From positions 39,378,171-39,442,170 of the forward strand of contig CAIIXF020000007.1 of the NCBI GenBank assembly GCA_903813345.2: a stretch of 64,000 nucleotides of DNA, given 5' to 3'. The notes under the pieces are model-generated. The model was given only the letters and a program-made list of their open reading frames with translations. It was not told where the DNA came from and did not search any database. Position numbers and translations under genes: made by a program. How positions within the stretch are numbered: position 1 is the first letter of the stretch; each line of letters begins with the position of its first letter. Shown in pieces: positions 35,455 through 47,840 of the stretch. This DNA is from Owenia fusiformis. Lineage: Eukaryota; Annelida; Polychaeta; Sabellida; Oweniidae.

Positions 35455-36283
35455 TCACAGGCTGGTATCGAAATATTTGTCCGCTGTGACGGAGCATGCT
35501 ATTTTTCATAAAAACACTAAGAATACTTCACGATTTATTTTTTAACTCATATGTTTCGTTATATCATACAAAATTACTTACTCCATGCAATGGATGTATC
35601 ATTTGCGGGTAACTTTCACATCTGTTTGAAGTCCAATTACGCTGGGAAGAAAAGCTATTGAAAATGGCGCCGGAGTACCATACTTCAAAATGTACCATTT
35701 CTTGTTTAACTTTCTAATGGCACGAGTGACACGATAATATTTACACATGGTTTCAGCATAACTATGAAGGTATAAATGAGATGTTGATGTATTTGGTCTT
35801 TTTAATTCTTTTATAAAAAATAATGTTTAATTTTTTGTCCGCTGTGACGGAGCAGTTGCAAATGTGAACTGTGAAAATGCTCCGTCACAGCGGACAAAAA
35901 ATATTAATATTATTTTTTATAGAAAAAATTAAAAAGATCCAATGCATTAATATCTCATTAATACATTCAGAGTTATGCTGAAAACATATGTTAATATTAT
36001 CGTGTCACTATATCATGCCATTAAAAAGTTAAAAAAGAAATGGTACATTTTAGAGTTTGATACTCTGGGGTCGTTTTCAATAGATTTTACTCCTAGCTTT
36101 ATTGGACTTCAAACAGAAGTGAAGGTTACACGCAAATGATATATCCATTGCATGGAGTAAATAATTATCTTTGATATAACGAAACATATGAGTTAAAAAA
36201 TAAATCGTGAAGCATTCTTAGTGTTTTTATGAAAAATAGCATGCTCCGTCACAGCGGACAAATCTTTCGATACCAGCCTGTGA
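35455..36283. repeat. 829-bp foldback with four GTCCGCTGTGACGGAGCA motifs
   Basis: The left arm from TCACAGGCTGGTATCGA (35455) pairs with the right arm ending at 36283. The centre is near 35868. The 18-mer GTCCGCTGTGACGGAGCA occurs near each outer end (35479, and inverted at 36242) and flanks the ~40-bp centre (35837, and inverted at 35877). Arms of ~380 bp are colinear with scattered substitutions. No coding capacity. Confidence 0.9.
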
Positions 36284-36289
36284 TTTTAA

Positions 36290-36940
36290 ATTTACTTGAT
36301 TTACTGGCTGGCATTGTGGCAAATTTAAATAACCCGCGTGCTCAACTTTGAATGGAGCTAGCCCTGAATTCTGGGCTTAGATTCGTAAAATCTAGTACAT
36401 AACAATGCCGTACATAATGAGTACATAACAATGCCGCCCATAATGATACCGTACATAACAATATTGCTTATAAATCCGTGTATGCTAAAAACAAAGAATT
36501 TTTGAATCGATTCAAAATGTGCAATACGATGCTTAATGACTGTGTTAACATATCAGTGGAGCAAAAATGCCAACAGTTCCAGTTCTTTTCTATAATACCA
36601 ATAACGTATGTAACATCCTTAACCATACGCTTGAGAAATTGATCATTAATTAATTATATTTTGAAAATCTGATTATATTCTCTTTAACGACTTATTTGTG
36701 TTCTTTGGCATACCAAATGTAAGTATTATGTTATGTAAATTCCCAAGATAATTGGTCATTTTAGGATAGCAATTAATTTATTGCACCATAGGGGTACTTA
36801 TTCTAAAAAGTTGGCGACACAACTTTAAAGGTCTCCAGAAATTGTACGAAACATTCAAATTCAATGAAATTTTCACAAAACCTTTATTGTATGCAATTTT
36901 CAATCAAAATATATGAACGATGCTCTTATCATTGATAATA
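36290..36940. other. No recognised gene
   Basis: A short GTACATAACAATGCCG repeat occurs at 36391-36470 (about three imperfect units). Otherwise unremarkable. Confidence 0.5.
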
Positions 36941-36944
36941 TCCC

Positions 36945-37366
36945 AGATGCGAGTAGAAATAATCTTGATTTACGTCATTAAAATCCACAATTCAGTCAAA
37001 CTGATGTCATATTTGGAATCTACATGTAAAATTACATTTAGAAATGTGGTTTTGAAAAGAGTTTATCAACTTTGAAAATTTAATTTTCTTTGAAAATGTG
37101 ACTTCTAGGTCGGGGAGATTCCCCATAGAGCCCATGTTGTAAAACCACAAAAAGATATATATCTTTTCTTGTGTTGGGCAGATAGTATTTTCTTTTACTG
37201 GACATATTTTAATTTGTATAACTATCAGATACATAAGGGTAATATGAAAAGTGAACCACTAAAACTGATGCATATTCAAGTTTAAGGGAATTTTGTAATA
37301 CCTTGCCATGTTAATTCCCCGAATCAGCCACCTGGTGGCAAAACTGGTAACTACCTACTCGCATCT
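36945..37366. mobile_element. MITE family with AGATGCGAGTAG ends, copy 2 (best preserved)
   Basis: The ends are AGATGCGAGTAG (36945) and CTACTCGCATCT (37366), a 12-bp perfect TIR. The interior is shared with copies at 6473-6705 and 51908-52317 (inverted). The target duplication is not evident. It is 422 bp long with no coding. Confidence 0.8.
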
Positions 37367-38095
37367 GAGTAATTTGGCAGAATAATAAAAAGAAACATGA
37401 GATTCATGATCTGGCGACAATAACGTAAACAACGTTTTGGTATATATTTGGGATTTTTAAAAATATGTGCAAATACATATTCCTGAATATCAAGTGTGGT
37501 TAAGGTAGACAACAACCCAAACTTCAAAAATAACAAATGAATTTTATTTTTGGACCCGCTGATATGGAGATTATTGCCGGCGACTTAATTGCACGCTTAT
37601 ATCAGTCTGGAATGAGCGCTTAATGGGGACCCATCCATCTATCAAAATTTCAACTTTAACCTCATAACAGTTAAACTCGTGACAATGATATATGAAATGG
37701 CTAAAGCTCATAAGCTCATTAATTGCCGCTTTGTGTTTTATATCAAATATTTGGATGCATCAATCCTGGTGTTAATGGATGATGGTACGTGACTATTGCT
37801 TTGAGGTTTACGTTACGGATAAGGCATGAGGATTGGATTTTATAAGAAATAATATGAGTACAAAACTCAAGAACTCAAAAGAACTTTATAATAATAATAT
37901 GAGTCTTGTATTCAAGAGGCTTAATTATTTTTTCTGATTTTAACTTATTCCACTGATATAATTTTACAAATAATGAAAGAATTTATACAGTGTGAGATCC
38001 CATTGGTAGAGTTACACATACAGCCTATTATTAACATTAGTTTAGACTTTAGAAAATTGTAATGTGAAATAAGCAAAAGAATGAGCTAAATAAAT
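37367..38095. other. No recognised gene
   Basis: AT-rich intergenic sequence upstream of the plus-strand TRIM-like copy. Confidence 0.5.
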
Positions 38096-38100
38096 TAAAG

Positions 38101-38627
38101 GTGTATTGAAAATGAACCTATTAGGTGAATTGGATCATTTTTTATAAAAGGACACCACTGTCATTAAAATCAAGTTCTTAAATATCAAACTGCCCTCACA
38201 AATTAAACTTGCGTTTTAATCTTGATAAAGCCATTATGTACATGATAAATTGTCTTTATTTAAGTATTTGTGGTAACTTCAATTATTAATTACGTAGCAG
38301 TGTCCATTAGATAAAAAAATGTTCTTAGTAAGATTGTGCCTGGCCCCTGTAAGATTATAGCTATACTTAATGTGGCAAGATAACAAACAGGTACTTTACT
38401 TAATTATGGAGCACAAGGCATTTATATCAGTATTTAATATACTTAATAACGATTTGAATTGAATTAATTGTTAAGATAAACCTTCTTATTGACACTGATT
38501 CGATAATTAATTAACGCGATTTTAAGAAATGAAAAACAACTCTAGACTTTGGATTAACGGTAATCCAAAGTCAAGCGAAGAAATCGTACGACATCGCCAG
38601 AGGTAAAACAGAACAGAGAAGGACACC
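38101..38627 (+). promoter_or_regulatory. 5' flank of plus TRIM-like copy, duplicated at 62857-63290
   Basis: The block GAATTGGATCATTTTTTATA...AAATATCAAACTGCCCTCAC at ~38135-38200 and the 38535-38627 leader both match the reverse complement of the minus gene's 5' flank. The middle is less conserved. This shows that promoter and leader were copied together with the first exon. Confidence 0.65.
38545..38572. promoter_or_regulatory. Conserved dyad: 12-bp arms, 4-bp spacer
   Basis: GACTTTGGATTA, ACGG, TAATCCAAAGTC. The same dyad with spacer CCTT is at 62912-62939 in the paralogue. It sits 55 bases upstream of the ATG in both, so it is either a protein-binding palindrome or a leader RNA hairpin. 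Confidence 0.65.
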
Positions 38628-38720
38628 ATGGAAGGAGGTCGTGATTGTTGCGGGTCGCGTAACAACACTGCGAATGAACCAAAGGAAAGCCGTTTTCCTC
38701 AAGGGATGGAGCAGCCGAAG
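38628..38720 (+). CDS. First exon of a RING-less TRIM-like paralogue (partial or pseudogene)
   Basis: Thirty-one codons from ATG at 38628 to a consensus donor (AAG|GTGAGT) at 38721, phase 0. The first 19 residues, MEGGRDCCGSRNNTANEPK, match the RING exon at 62665-62856 (MEGGRDCCASCNNTANEPK). The second zinc-binding Cys is Arg here, and everything from the third Cys on is replaced by ESRFPQGMEQPK. The RING fold, and so E3 ligase activity, is lost, yet start, leader and splice donor are conserved. Its likely next exon is the coiled-coil exon at 48600-48803. It is either a truncated gene with a changed role or an early-stage pseudogene. Confidence 0.6.
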
Positions 38721-39239
38721 GTGAGTATCAAAAAGGAAAACAATAATTTAAATGTTAGGCTTGTAACAGATGGCAGCTAACAAGGCAGTTGACTTTACGC
38801 ATATAATTTAACATATAAGTTTACTATAAGTATTGTTTTTAAGGAGCGACCAGCGACCAGTCACTATGTTACGGCAATTCAAAAGTTAAACGATTTAAAA
38901 TGATTATACAATGATGTTTTCTTCTTTTTCATTTTAAAATATACCCGTTTGAATTTCGATATGTCACGATTGCTATAATTTTCACTAAACTCTTAAATTG
39001 CAGATTGTAATGAGTACTAGTATACATAACATTATGTAATCCGTCCAACATATCCCAAAGTAACGTAATATAAAGCCTTTTAAAAGTTAAATTGTAAAAA
39101 ATGCATCCAAGGACTTTCTTATTTTCACAAATGTTGTTCTACTGAAGTCACCGATGAATTGAGACATTTTCAGAACAACGGATGTTAAATGTTATTGTTT
39201 CATTTCAAAAAAATTATTTTCAAAAAACATTCTAAAATT

Positions 39240-40260
39240 TTGGTACAGAAAACGGGAATTCACTACCCCCCCCCTCCGAATTTTCCACAAGTCCCTTTCT
39301 GCCGTATTTTTCTGTAATCGTAGTACACTGAAAGCGTATAGATAAAGCTGAGCTGATAGAGGTACACTCCCCTCCAAAAGTTTAGCAACCTTAGCTCCCC
39401 CATTGAACTACGTGTTAAAGCCTCTTAATTTGAGTTTTTATTTGCATAACCTATAAAGAAAAATCTACTTTTAGGGCTGGAAATATAAATCGACATAATT
39501 TATGATACCTCCAATTTTTCTAAATGTTTCTAATTTTTACAACAATTACATTAGATCGGAAATGGATGACAAATCTGATGAATTTTTGAAAATCGACATT
39601 CCAATGTTAACCAATGGGAAATGGTCGGTTAGGCGCAAGTCATATGACAGTATATCCATTCATCTGAGTTCTCGCAAAAATACAAGTTAGATAGTCAATT
39701 GAATTTGCTAACTTTATTTAACAAAAAATTGATACGTTTCTTCAGGTCCAACAATGTTATAGGTCTTCAAAGTCAAAATTGTTTTCAAAAATCTCTTCCA
39801 TTGAAATAACACAAGAGGTGAAAAATTATTTTCAAAAATGACTTTGTAGCTCTGTTACTTTGGTATTCATCAAGTAAACTAAACCTTTAGCGCACAAAAA
39901 AGTTGGGCAATTTAATTTTCTATACCATTTCGCATTGGTTTACATGGGAATGACGATTTTTAAAAATTCATCAAATTTATCATCAATTTTCGACTTATTC
40001 TTATTAAAGAAATAATTGGGAAAATTTGGAGGTATTGGAAATAAAGTCAAGTATACAATTTATTTCCATAAATTGTATACGTTTTTTTCACTGCAGGTTA
40101 TGTAAACAAAATTCAAACACAAAGAGGTTTTAAGACTTAGTTCAATAGGGGAGCTAAGGTTGCCACACTTTTGGAGGGGAGTGTAAAGTGACTCACCCCA
40201 TGCAAACAGATCGCATAAAATTACAATCGCAAGATGCAATACTCGACAAAAAGCAGGCAA
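39240..40260. repeat. Probable hAT-like relic interrupted by a Tc1-like element
   Basis: CCGTATTTTTCTGTAATCG at ~39302 and the right part CATGCAAACAGATCGCATAA with ATGCAATACTCGACA at ~40200-40245 resemble the repeat at 17845-18440. The 819-bp element at 39365-40183 lies between them. Confidence 0.45.
39365..40183. mobile_element. Tc1/mariner-type non-autonomous element (819 bp)
   Basis: It starts CACTCCCCTCCAAAAGTTTA and ends in the inverse, flanked by TA at 39363-39364 and 40184-40185. TIRs pair for ~63 bp, to AAAGCCTCTT/AAGAGGTTTT. Tc1-type tips of this CACT...CCAAAAGT form are widespread. No transposase frame inside. Confidence 0.85.
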
Positions 40261-40261
40261 C

Positions 40262-41640
40262 TAGAAACATTCTGTCACCAATGTTGCAAATTATTTTTTA
40301 CTGCTCTTGCCCTCCGGGCCATCGGGAAATATCATATTGTCCCTCGGAATAAAACCCATGTTGAATCCCTCACAGTAAATAACCTATATTTATACCATGA
40401 TATTCACGAATCACGACTCTCTTCATAAAATCATTAATTCAAAATCTATGTCTGATTTTTGTATTAAACAGGCTATACATTTAGTCCACAAAGTATGACA
40501 TAACTTTATGACATTTAAAAAATAAAAACTTTATTGTATAACAAGATACATCGTCCAAAAATACGTATAATGTCCACAACAGGGCATTCGTGCATTGCTC
40601 AGATGTCTATGGCGTTGCCTTTCCGGTCAGAGCATGATGATAAAATACATGGATAAAAGGATGTGTCTGGGTATATGCCCTTTTGGTCCCTCAGTCAAAT
40701 GTATGTGAAATATGGTTTTTAATTCTGACCTAGTTATATTTGATAAGAATATTTACTTTTTCACAAGTTTTGATGCATAATTAACCCCCTACTGAGAGTC
40801 AGAATAAGTATCTTAACAAACAAAAAATAGTCATTATCATAGAAAAAAACACCAATGGCAACATGTATGACATACAAAGAAGAAATAACTTAAGACCCAT
40901 GAAGAATTAAAGAGAAAATCATATTTTTGAAAAATATATTTAAGGATTAAAATTTTTTTAAATTTTTGAATTTCCCGCCAGTTTAATTTGAAGGGGAAAA
41001 AACAAGATGGTTGCCATTTGATATGAGAAATATCAGAAAAAAAGTTGCTTCACTTTTAGTTTTCACAATGAGCACAGTTTTCCGGTTTAGGTTTTTTGAC
41101 TGATTCTGACTCTTCATCACCAGGGTCACGTATAGAGATTATAAAATTGAAACCGGAATGTTGTGCTCAGCATGAATTTGACTGGAATATGTGTAACTTC
41201 ACCAACACAATTGAAGTCTCAAAACTGGATGCTCAGTAACTTTGAGTGACTATAATCCCTTGATTACCCAGATAAACACCAATTCACTTATCCAGAAATA
41301 CCATTCAATGTCTATACAAAGAAAGTAACCAATGTTTTGGAAGATAAGTTTCAAACTTTTTGCATAATTAATTCATTTAATATTTGCCATTGATTTTTTT
41401 TTCAATTCTGACAAAGTGATATGCACTGTCTTTGATGCCAATATTCTTCATCAATTGTGATACAAATTAATATTTTTGTAATCTCAGAAGAAGGATAAGA
41501 TATTGAAGTTTAATAATATGTGTTATTGAGTTGGTTTTTCAGACATTACAATTTTCAATATTTTCTAAGTCGATACCCAGACTCATTCCCAGACTCATCC
41601 TTTAGGCTTACAATTTTTCTTCTCGCGTTTCAAAATCTCT
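40262..41640. other. Intron-like DNA without recognised gene
   Basis: It contains a small CTTGCCCTCCGGGCCATCGGG hairpin-tip-like motif at ~40309. Otherwise AT-rich with no supported frame. Confidence 0.5.
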
Positions 41641-41649
41641 ATTTTCAAT

Positions 41650-42835
41650 CTTGTTCTGGAAAATATTGTTTCTCACATAAGAACATCTGCACACTATATC
41701 GACCCAACTGAACGTAATAGGAAGCTTTGTTTGTTAAAAATTTCCTGGGGGTGAATACCATTTTCGTGAGCGGGATTGGGAGGTGAATACGATTTTTGTG
41801 AGCGGAATATGGCGGGTCAATACGATTTTTTCAATATCTAAAATATTCCTGGATGTTGTTCACCTGGAAATAGTAGTTACAGGTTATTTCTTTCATATGT
41901 TATGGTCATACGACTTCTGCTCTACAACGAATTTGATATACAACTTGTATATGACATCACGTCATATCAATGATTGTAGATTTTGCCAAATGGGGACAAT
42001 ACTACTCTACTATTTTCTGGTTATTTTATTTCGGTCATGTATTATCCAAAATAACGAGCTATTTAATAAAAATTGTTTTGTTCGGTGGGATTGTTACTCC
42101 GAGGAGTTGATGTTTTTTAATAACACTTCAGAAGAAATGAATAGCCCCCATAATTCTTTTGTATTTTTGATCGACCTTAGTTTTACCTAAATGATCTTAG
42201 CCTTGAAGCCGTATAAGGATCTATCATATATGACATTCGAAATGGCGGACAACAATAAGTCAGTGGATTCCTATATGGTCTCATAAGCCTTATATGGATC
42301 TATCACATGGATTCCGCGTGACCCAATACCAACACTTAACTTTTGGAGACTCCCCTGGTTGCACATTGTGCGCCATTTCAGTTCAAAGGGAGGCTTTTGC
42401 ACGTACTTGTGTTTACAATTTGAGGAGCCATATGATTAATTGTATCAATTTGATCCCAGTGTGATGTAATTTCTTTTTATGGCATCGCAATCTCTTTCTA
42501 AAGTGGAATTTCAGATGAAAAACGAGGATTCTTTTATATGTTATCAAAGATTGACGTTGATGAAGCCCTTAATCGTGCGTCATAGAGTAGATATTCTGGT
42601 ATGTCTAATTAGATAACATGATCACGTTAACCGCAACTGAAGGTAAACATCTTGACTCTACTCTTACCTATAACTATGACAAATTACTTAAAGGTTTAAT
42701 TAATATGCTATCCTAAGTTGACAACGATAAAACATTCAAAAACATTCAAAATGAAATAAAGTTACGCACAGCCGACATGTTTAATTTGATAACACTAATT
42801 TGATAACACCATCACGTTTTAAACAGAACACTGTT
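41650..42835 (+). repeat. Inverted-duplicated intronic segment, plus copy
   Basis: It matches 54001-55690 in reverse complement. Landmarks are TTTCTCACATAAGAACATC, GGGTGAATAC...GTGAGCGG..., TGTTGTTCACCTGGAAATAG-like, GATCTATCACATGGATTCC, and GATAACATGATCACGTTAAC. It lies between the RING-less exon and the coiled-coil exon. The match resumes at 48026 after the 5.2-kb insertion, up to the gap in the other copy. Confidence 0.85.
41939..41949. other. Putative transposon excision footprint TACAACTTGTA
   Basis: At the homologous position of the inverted copy sits a 510-bp element (54892-55401) with tips CAA...TTG between TA duplications. Here only TA-CAA-C-TTG-TA remains. Three terminal bases from each end between two TAs is the classic Tc1/mariner footprint. 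Confidence 0.7.
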
Positions 42836-44584
42836 CACTGGCGTAGCTAGGATTTCTCAGGGGGGGGGTTGCATGAGGCAAATTTTTCAGATTAATGAGT
42901 GAAATTTTTTCTTTCAATGAGGCAAAAAATCGAAAGCGCGGCAAAAAGTGTCAATGGGACAAAATCTACCCATACATCATGTATAGCATAAAGTAACATT
43001 CACATCATCAGATGAATGGTAGTGGCCTCGGAATTTGTGTGACAACAATTATATAATCATTTGAATTATGTTTGTGAATTATTATCATTTCACTCAAAGT
43101 CCTTATTTCATTAAATATTTAATTTGAAAACATAGGATCAAATCCTATGCTAAGGGCTGATGTGAAAAAGTCACTCCACTCTGGTGGGAATCAAACCCAC
43201 AACCTCCCTCCTCATAAATGTACATATAATCCTCTGTTCACAATACCACATTACGAGATCCAGAGCTTTCATTAAGAAGTGATGATATGTCTTGTGTACT
43301 TGATAAATGTATTTTTATGGCATTGGACGTGATGTTTGGTATGGTATCACTATCTATCTTTTCAGTATGATTATTATTAGGTAGTTACATGTAGAAGCAC
43401 ATTTCGATATATTCCCTTAACATACATGGGGTGATGACTTATAGACTTACCCTCCACAGATGATTCATTGATTGTATTGCACATTACTTTTGGTATGGGA
43501 TCCTACTGATATTTATGTATTTGTACGGGTATGGACCTATATCCTCTTGGTACGGGGTTCGGGCATGTGAACGATTTGATATCAAAAGGCCACGAAGCCT
43601 CACCAATGCTCAATGGGAATATAACATTGTTACATTCAATGAGAATGATATTATGATCCTGGCAAACGCCTTCAAATGCTGACGCACTTGCCCAGCCTTT
43701 AATGAGGTAAATCCCGGGAATATGATTTGTATATTGATAATCTATATCAAATATAGGAGAGTTCAGCACATGACGAAAGGAAAATAAAGTGAAATAGGCT
43801 TCAAAGAATCAGGTGTGTTGGTTCCATACCTATAGAGACACAACTCTGGCGAATATTTTAATAAGTGGCAGTTGTAAAAATACACAATCTATCGTGAAAA
43901 CTGAAATTCAGGAATGGGGGAAATATATTTAAGAGAAAGGGGTGTCAGCTTAGCAGACAACTTTTGAGTGGTTGGCTCCTTCCATATAAATACGCAAAAT
44001 ATGCGAAACATGTTTATTTAAATGTATCTTGTTAAAAATGGGTGTATGCATCTTGATTATTTATCAACAGAAAAGAGGAGATAATTTTTACGAATCCTTC
44101 CACCCCACACTAATAATGGACACGACCATGCTAACACAGCAATATTCTTATCAAAAAACTTGAAAATTAATTGTCTTGTTCCTACTGTTCTGGTTTTTAT
44201 TTTTCAGTATTTTTACGCTCAAAAAGTAACTATTACTTACATTCACCACCTCTACAAATCATCCTCTCACAACTAATCCAAATTATATCGTAATCTGTAG
44301 AAATCAATTGGAGCATTTACAGAAGATTTGTGCTCAGGCTGTGCTTTTCGTTCAGTGTTGAAGGCGGGATAAAATTTCTTGCGCAAATTTGAAAAGGTTG
44401 CGCAATACACTATCATGGTCAAATTTATTCGCGCAATGCTACAACCGGAAGTTTATGAGAACGAAACATTCTCTCTCATCTTGGGTATTAATCAGAGTGA
44501 CATTCCAGGTTCTCGTATGGAAAGTGGCGTCAAACCCATGGAGAAAGTGCAACAAATAACTGAGAAAGAGTCGAAGGCAAATAT

Positions 44585-44745
44585 ACAAAGCCGGCTTTCA
44601 AAGCCGGCTTTTAAAGCCGGCTTCTATAGTACATCAGAAGCCGGCTTTTGGCGTCACCAAGAAGCCGGCTTTCAAAACCGGCTTCGAATGACTTACAGAA
44701 GCCGGCTTCTGCAGTTACCAAGAAGCCAGTTTTAAAAGCCAGATT
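44585..44745. repeat. GAAGCCGGCTTC palindromic repeat cluster, left
   Basis: About ten occurrences of AGCCGGCTT-type palindromes are spaced 10-25 bp apart. The array recurs at 47560-47840, bracketing the satellite. The protein-like frame SRLLQLPRSQF across it is only the palindrome being translated. Confidence 0.9.
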
Positions 44746-44959
44746 CTCTCTCTCAATCATTTTGTTGTGCATTATGCATCTTATTCTCGTATAATTAGCA
44801 TGGAAATGAGAAAAAATAAAAATAAGTAAAATTGTAACATATTGCAAGATTTTTTGCAAAAAGTAATTTCAAACCAAAACTATGGGGGAAATTTGATTCT
44901 AAGTAAAAATATCGATGAATTAATTCATGTTCGTTAAATTAGAGTAGATTATGCATTGC

Positions 44960-47157
44960 ATTTCTGTTTGATAAAAACGCATCGCTCATTTTACAAAACT
45001 GGCTCCAACTTGGAGCCAGTTTGCAAATCAGCTCGCCCCATCTTACACAAGCTATGTAGGGGCAATCTAGCAACTGGGAATCACGGGATACTGTTTCATG
45101 ATAATTGTTATGTGCATTATGCATCTTATTCTCGTATAATTTGCATGAAAATGAGAAAAACACGTAAAATTATTACATATTATTTCAAGATTTTTTGGAA
45201 AAAGTCATTTCAAGCCAAAAATATGACAGAAAATTGAATTCTAAGCACAGATATCGATGAATAAGTTCACATTCATTAAATCAGAATAGATTATGCATTG
45301 CATAACCGTTTAATAAAAACGCACCGCTCACTTTTCAAAACTGGCTCCAACTTGGAGCCAGTTTGCAAATCAGCTCGCCCCATATGACTAATGCTATGTA
45401 GGTACAATCTTGTAACTGGGAATCACGAAATACTATCTCACAATTATTTTTATGTGCATTATGCATGTTATTCTCGTATAGTTTGCATGAAAATGAGAAA
45501 AAACTGAAAAATACATAAAATTGTAATATATTTAAAGATTTTTTGCAAGCCAAAACTATGAGAGAACAATCAATTCTAAGTAAAAATATCGATGAATTAG
45601 ATCATGTTCACCAAATCAGACCAGATTATGCATTGCATTTCCGTTTAATAAAAACGCACCGCTCATTTTACAAAACTGGCTCCAACTTGGAGCCAGTTTA
45701 CAAATCAGCTCGCTCCATCACAAGCTATGTAGGGACAATCTAGCAACTGGGAATCACGGGATACTGTCTCACGATCATTTCTATGTGCATTATGCATCTT
45801 ATTCTCGTATAATTTGCATGAAAATGAGAAAAAACTACGTTAAATTGTAACTTATTTCAAGATTTTTTTGCAAAAAGTCATTTCAAGCCAAAACTATGAG
45901 AGAAAATTCATTTCTAAGTAAAAATATCGATGAATTAGATCACGTTCACTAAATCAGAACAGATTATGCATTGCATTTCCGTTAAATAAAAACGCACCGC
46001 TCATTTTTCAAAACTGGCTCCAACTTGGAGCCACTTTACAAATCAGCTAGCTCCATCTTACACAAGCTATGTAGGGACAATCTAGCAACTGAGAATCACG
46101 GGATACTGTCTTACGATCATTTCTAAGTGCATTATGCATCTTATTCTCGTATAATTTGCATGAAAATGAGAACAAACTGAAAAATACGTAAAATTATAAC
46201 TTATTTCAAGATTTTTTGGAAAAAGTCATTTCAAGCCAAAACTATGAGACAAAATTCATTTCTAAGTAAAAATATCGATGAATTAGATCACGTTCACTAA
46301 ATCAGAACAGATTATGCATTTTATTTTCGTTTAATAAAAACGCACCGCTCATTTTACAAAACTGGCTCCAACTTGGAGCCAGTTTACAAATCAGCTAGTT
46401 CCATCTTACACAAGCTATGTAGGGACAATCTAGCAACTGGGAATCTCGGGATACTGTCTCACGATCATTTCTATGTGCATTATGCATCTTATTCTCGTAT
46501 AATTTGCATGAAAATGAGAACAAACTGAAAAATACGTAAAATTATAACTTATTTCAAGATTTTTTGGAAAAAGTCATTTCAAGCCAAAACTATGAGAGAA
46601 AATTCATTTCTAAGTAAAAATATCGATGAATTAGATCACGTTCACTAAATCAGAACAGATTATGCATTTTATTTTCGTTTAATAAAAACGCACCGCTCAT
46701 TTTACAAAACTGGCTCCAACTTGGAGCCAGTTTACAAATCAGCTAGCTCCATTTTACACAAGCTATGTAGAGACAATCTAGCAACTGGGAATCACGGGAT
46801 ACTGTCTAACGATCATTTCTATGTGCATTATGCATCTTATTCTCGTATAATTTGCATGAAAATGAGAACAAACTGAAAAATACGAAAAATTATAACTTAT
46901 TTTAAGATTTTTTGGAAAAAGTCATTTCAAGCCAAAACTATGAGAGAAAATTCATTTCTAAGTAAAAATATCGATGAATTAGATCACGTTCACTAAATCA
47001 GAACAGATTATGCATTGTATTTTCGTTTAATAAAAACGCACCGCTCATTTTACAAAACTGGCTCCAACTTGGAGCCAGTTTACAAATCAGCTAGTTCCAT
47101 CTTACACAAGCTATGTAGGGACAATCTAGCAACTGGGAATCACGGGATACTGTACAA
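44960..47157. repeat. Satellite array, seven direct monomers of 335-348 bp
   Basis: The landmark GGCTCCAACTTGGAGCC starts at 45001, 45343, 45678, 46016, 46364, 46712 and 47060, giving periods of 342, 335, 338, 348, 348 and 348. Each monomer has a 27-nt perfect dyad (arm AAACTGGCTCCAA) in all but slight variants, and a conserved TATGTGCATTATGCATCTTA block. The equal last three periods and few differences show recent homogenisation on the right. No gene. Confidence 0.95.
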
Positions 47158-47510
47158 TTTTCTCTTATAGTGTTGACTTGAAATGACTTTTTGCAAAAAA
47201 TCTTGAATTATGTTATAGTTTTACATATTTTTCAGTTTTTCCTTATTTTAATGCAGATTATATGAGAATAAGATGCATAATCCACATCAAAATGATCGTG
47301 AGACAGTATCACGTGATTCCCAGTGGCTAGATTGTCCGTTAATAGCTTGTGTTTAATGGTGCGAGCTGATTTGAAAACTGGCTCCAAATTGGAGCCAGTT
47401 TTGAAAAATGAGCGGTGCGTTTTTACAGAAATACAAATAATAATATTTTTGGAATTGATGAACGTGATCAAATTCATCGATATCCATGCTTAGAATTCAA
47501 TTTACCCGTA
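47158..47510. repeat. Inverted satellite monomer closing the array
   Basis: The eighth monomer is reverse-complemented (dyad at ~47379-47405 inverted; AAAATGAGCGGTGCGTTTTT after it). It faces the seven direct copies, so the array ends in a head-to-head junction near 47157. Confidence 0.85.
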
Positions 47511-47559
47511 TAGTTTTGCAAAAATATGACAATATAAACTATATTCAAAAGCCATCTTC

Positions 47560-47840
47560 TGCAGTACGTCAGTAAGTAAGAAGCCAGTTTTAAAAGCCGG
47601 CTTCTTGGTGACTCCAGAAGCCGGCTTCTGTTGTCCTTCAGAAGCCGGTTTTTAAAAGCCGGCTTCTTGTTGACTGTAGAAGCCCGCTTCTGTAGTACGT
47701 AAGAAGCCAGTTTGTAAAAGCCGGCTTCTTGGTGACTCCAGAAGCCGGCTTCTGTTGTCCTTCAGAAGACGGCTTTTAAAAGCCGGCTTCTTGGTGACTC
47801 CAGAATCCGGCTTCTGTAGTACGTAAGAAGCCAGTTTGTG
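47560..47840. repeat. GAAGCCGGCTTC palindromic repeat cluster, right
   Basis: About twelve AGAAGCCGGCTTCT-type palindromes lie between short spacers (TTGGTGACTCCAG, TGTAGTACGTA). It mirrors the left cluster at 44585-44745. Confidence 0.9.

Noticed and set aside
44379-44735. 118-codon frame ending in repeated SRLL/EAGF motifs
   Set aside because: The repeated residues are the translation of the GAAGCCGGCTTC palindromes. The mirror frame at 47652-47975 shows the same artefact.
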